Source of the DNA: Mucilaginibacter gotjawali
Lineage (GTDB): Bacteria > Bacteroidota > Bacteroidia > Sphingobacteriales > Sphingobacteriaceae
Length of the DNA: 64,000 nucleotides
Assembly (NCBI RefSeq): GCF_002355435.1
Contig: NZ_AP017313.1
Span: 2,170,001-2,234,000 of the forward strand
Direction of reading: 5' to 3'
This document shows positions 61,341 to 64,000 of the stretch, piece after piece. Made by a program: the position numbers and the translations under genes. Positions within the stretch are counted from its first letter, which is position 1. Each line of letters opens with the position of its first letter. Below the pieces are notes generated by a model. That model made no database searches. It saw only the letters and a program-made list of their open reading frames with translations, and was not told where the DNA came from.

Positions 61341-63254
61341 TCAATCCGCCTCCGCTTCCTGTAAATACATTTCATCGATAGGTTGAGCGTATTTTTTCTC
61401 AATCACCTTGCGTTTTGCCTTCATAGTAGGGGTGATCTCGCCATCGTCAATACTGAATGGTTTGCGTTTTACTTTAAAATGCTTGATGCGCTCAAATTTG
61501 GCCAATTCGTTGGAGAGACGTTTGATGTCCTGTCCAACCCAGTCCACAATCTCTTTATCTTCAATAAACCAATCAGGCTTTTCGAAAAAGCTTTCAGGTA
61601 AATTAAAAGCTTCCTGCAGGCTTTCTTTTGATGGTACAATAATGGCGGTAATGTATTCCCGTTTATCGCCTACTAAAAATACCTGCTCGATTTTCGGGCT
61701 CTTTAAGTAGGTGTTTTCAACCGGTGTAGGGTAAATGTTTTTACCATAGGCATTTACCAGCATATTCTTCAAACGGTCGGTAATTTGCAGGTTGCCGCGG
61801 TAATAGCGGCCAATATCGCCGGTGTGGAACCAGCCATCGGGATCGATCACTGATGCGGTTTCCTCAGGTTTATTCCAGTAGCCTTTCATTACGCAATGCC
61901 CGCGTACAATGATTTCGCCTTCTTCCGATTGAAAATCTTCTTTAAAGGTATCATGCGTTTGGATGGTGTAAATCTGTTTGGTATCCACGTTTTGGATAGC
62001 TACTTCAATACCCGGGATAATACGGCCCACGGTACCATAAATAATACGATCGGTTTCGGTAACGGCCATTACGGGCGAAGTTTCTGTCAAGCCAAAACCT
62101 TCCAGTATTTTTATGCCGAGGTCGCCAAAGAACTCGCCAATATTTTTTGGTAAAGCCCCGCCGCCGGAAAGCATGATCTTTAAACGGCCGCCGGTTTTTT
62201 CCTTGATCTTGCTGAAAACCAGCTTTTCAGCAAGTTTATGCTGCTGGCTTAAAATAAGGCCCGGCTTTTTGCCGGCTTCTTTTACCAGCCTCAGTTCGCG
62301 GCCAATTTTTAACGACCACAAAAATATTTTCGACTTAACACCGCCAGCAGATGTGCCGTTTTTCATCGCGCGGTCGTGAATGCGTTCCAGCAGGCGCGGC
62401 ACGCAGTTCATTACCGTTGGCCTTACTTCGGCCATATTTTTTGCCAGCAGGTCCAGGCTTTGGGCGAAGGCAATTTTACTGCCGGTGTACAGGCAGATAT
62501 GGTAGGTAGCGGTGCGTTCAAAAACATGGGAAAGGGGCAGGAATGATAAAAATATATCGTCTTTAACAATGATAGGGATCTGTATCAGGCTCACCCTCGC
62601 GTTTTCAGTAAGGTTAAAATGGGTAAGCATTACGCCTTTTGGTGTGCCTGTTGTACCCGAAGTATAAATTAAACAGGAAAGATCGGATGGTAAAATAGCT
62701 TCGCGGGCAATGATTATTGCCGAGCGGTGTTTTTCAACCAGTTTACTGCCTTCTTCTATCAATTGACCGAAGCTGATGACGCCGGCGTTGAGGTTTAGTT
62801 TGCTGGTGAATTTTTCAAACTCATCAAATGCCGGGATCAGCCTCACCAATGCCGGGCAGTTATTGGCTACTTTAAGCACTTTGCGAAATAAAAAGGGGTT
62901 GCCGCACAAAATGGTACGGGCGCCGGAGTCATTTAAAATATACTCAATTTCTGCTTCGCTGAGGGTGGGATATATAGATGTATTGATAGCGCCTAATTGT
63001 TGTAAGGCCTGGTCGTAATAAACATAATCCGGGCCGTTTTCAATGATCAATGCCAGGCGGTCGCCTTTTTTTATACCGATTTCGAGAAAATAAGCAGAAA
63101 TAGCGTCAATTTTTTCCAGCGCTTCTTTATAGCTGATATCTATCCAGGTATCGCCCACTTTATGCGTCATAAAGGTATGGGTATCCGGGTGGATATTTTT
63201 TACAATATTCCGGATGAGGCCAGGAATGGTTGATTTATCGGCTGCCGTGTTCAT
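61341..63254 (-). CDS. Long-chain-fatty-acid--CoA ligase (AMP-forming)
   Basis: Protein of 637 residues of the ANL adenylating family. AMP/P-loop LIYTSGTTGTPKGVMLTHFN (about 191-210), the FLPLSHVFERTA block, substrate motif LEGFGLTETSPVMAVT, and the hinge GWFHTGDIGRYYRGNLQITD followed by KNMLVNAYGKNIYPTPVENT, with the catalytic Lys in the C-terminal lobe (TPTMKAKRK). This is the FAA1-like/long-chain type. It activates free fatty acids to acyl-CoA for beta-oxidation or lipids. Single gene. Confidence 0.94.
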   Translation of the reverse strand: MNTAADKSTIPGLIRNIVKNIHPDTHTFMTHKVGDTWIDISYKEALEKIDAISAYFLEIGIKKGDRLALIIENGPDYVYYDQALQQLGAINTSIYPTLSEAEIEYILNDSGARTILCGNPFLFRKVLKVANNCPALVRLIPAFDEFEKFTSKLNLNAGVISFGQLIEEGSKLVEKHRSAIIIAREAILPSDLSCLIYTSGTTGTPKGVMLTHFNLTENARVSLIQIPIIVKDDIFLSFLPLSHVFERTATYHICLYTGSKIAFAQSLDLLAKNMAEVRPTVMNCVPRLLERIHDRAMKNGTSAGGVKSKIFLWSLKIGRELRLVKEAGKKPGLILSQQHKLAEKLVFSKIKEKTGGRLKIMLSGGGALPKNIGEFFGDLGIKILEGFGLTETSPVMAVTETDRIIYGTVGRIIPGIEVAIQNVDTKQIYTIQTHDTFKEDFQSEEGEIIVRGHCVMKGYWNKPEETASVIDPDGWFHTGDIGRYYRGNLQITDRLKNMLVNAYGKNIYPTPVENTYLKSPKIEQVFLVGDKREYITAIIVPSKESLQEAFNLPESFFEKPDWFIEDKEIVDWVGQDIKRLSNELAKFERIKHFKVKRKPFSIDDGEITPTMKAKRKVIEKKYAQPIDEMYLQEAEAD

Positions 63255-64000
63255 TAAGTTTGTTTTAGTGATCAGAGATTGATGATCAGAGATAAGTTTA
63301 ACTTATCTGTAATCCTTCATGCCTGATAAATAGTTTAAAGGGTTTATATCGCTAACAAATCTAAATTATTTGGCAATAAAAGCAAACAGGTATTTACCGG
63401 GTTTGCGCTTTATCCCATCTTTCAAAATGCCTTCGCCATGGGCCATTAATTTACTGATACCATCTTTTTAAATCAAATTGCAGCTTTTTACTAATCTAAC
63501 CCGTTAACAGGTGCAACAACATTTCGTGTTTTGTGAAAAAGTGGCATTCAGTTGCAATAAAACACCTGTTTGCTACCACAATTGTCCTAAATTATCTATA
63601 TCAGCCAGGTGTTTTTTTTTAATAACTAATTGAATTTAAATAAACTATAAATCGGAGCGATTAATATATTTAATATTAGCCTTCATGTTATTTGCTATTA
63701 CTTATAAACAAGCGTTACTTTGATTTGCCGGTAAGGTTTTTTTTAGGGAACACATAAACCTACCGAAATAAAATCAATTATGAATACAGACGATGATCAA
63801 AAAAGCTTTCGGAAATAAATAAATCCGATTTTGTGTCCTATGTAAATTTTTATGATTCTGCATGGCGAAAATTGCTGACCGGAACTGACTGAGCCGCCTT
63901 GAAACGGGCGCTGCGGGCAGTTTCAAAATAATAATCCCAAAACCAATTACTAAAAAATATATTAAAAAGTAATACACCCGATTTGTCATCCTAATAAAAT
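63255..64000. other. Intergenic region at the right edge, possible gene remnant
   Basis: No intact gene. On the minus strand at about 63369-63471 an open stretch of ~32 codons, preceded by a stop, reads DGISKLMAHGEGILKDGIKR then KPGKYLFAFIAK and stops: it looks like the end of a lost protein, unidentified. AAAACACCTG and CAGGTGTTTTTT at 63558-63617 may form a weak hairpin. A 71-codon frame at 63774-63989 (-) is not convincing. Confidence 0.4.

Noticed and set aside
63774..63989. 71-codon minus-strand frame with a hydrophobic start
   Set aside because: Only the first 25 codons look membrane-like; the rest is not protein-like and there is no start context. The window ends before a check is possible.

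Overview
The window looks like a chromosomal segment of a Bacteroidota member, most likely family Sphingobacteriaceae (Mucilaginibacter or Pedobacter type). The evidence is a complete batABCDE operon, type IX secretion (T9SS) sorting domains next to a PorP/SprF-type protein, Bacteroidota promoters of the TTTG-N19-TAnnTTTG type, weak Shine-Dalgarno sites, DUF5723 and DUF3352-like envelope proteins, and many palindromic intergenic repeats. The genus is an inference. I saw no rRNA, tRNA, CRISPR array, prophage or transposase gene.

Layout. 1-6011: bat operon (the upstream membrane protein is cut by the window edge). 6100-8060: a UMF1-type transporter and a secreted DinB-like protein, closed by a strong terminator. 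8395-12829 (-): hexuronate operon uxaC-kdgK-eda-exuT, with a palindromic operator candidate upstream. 13042-13707: a ferredoxin-reductase-like flavoprotein. 13730-17249 (-): GlcNAc salvage (GH20 hexosaminidase, nagA, nagB). 17456-19788: response regulator, DUF985 cupin, alpha/beta hydrolase, CDGSH protein. 19873-23900 (-): tesA/ybbA/ybbP-like esterase and ABC module. 24504-28797: two GNATs, a PLP decarboxylase and a divergent MocR regulator. 28861-34189: DinB protein, a heterodimeric ABC exporter and a Nudix-related regulator. 34617-38335: T9SS substrate, a decayed duplicate of its sorting domain, and a frameshifted porP/sprF gene. 38447-42498: rpoN, mscL, a C39-like lipoprotein and a ChaN-like protein. 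42912-44531: rpmH-rnpA-yidD and tsaB. 44623-48432: an orphan, DUF5723 and a frameshifted DUF3352-like gene. 48577-53205: DUF423, priA, a broken GxxExxY gene inside a 514-bp inverted-repeat element, pcm, smpB. 53385-55945 (-): mntR-mntH, with mntH fused to a UspA domain and a perfect operator palindrome. 56075-63254: Lrp, ung, a TPR-like protein, lysS, a HAD phosphatase and a long-chain acyl-CoA ligase. 63255-64000 has no convincing gene.

The two sugar operons together suggest a scavenger of pectin- or glucuronide-derived uronates and chitin- or peptidoglycan-derived amino sugars. The rest is mainly envelope, stress and housekeeping.

The most unusual layer is between the genes. There are at least four kinds of intergenic repeat: (i) a TCCGGAA/CCTGCC-GGCAGG family, five copies; (ii) composite hairpin clusters, two sharing a ~166-bp core and two sharing outer arms; (iii) inverted repeats whose arms are built from short tandem words, a different word at most sites; (iv) short universal palindromes. 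The other notable items are the GxxExxY element, whose signature glutamate codon is now a stop, and two genes each broken by loss of one T in a homopolymer (possibly assembly errors). I found no clear defence or biosynthetic system; the best candidates for something undescribed are the GxxExxY element and the word-pair repeats.
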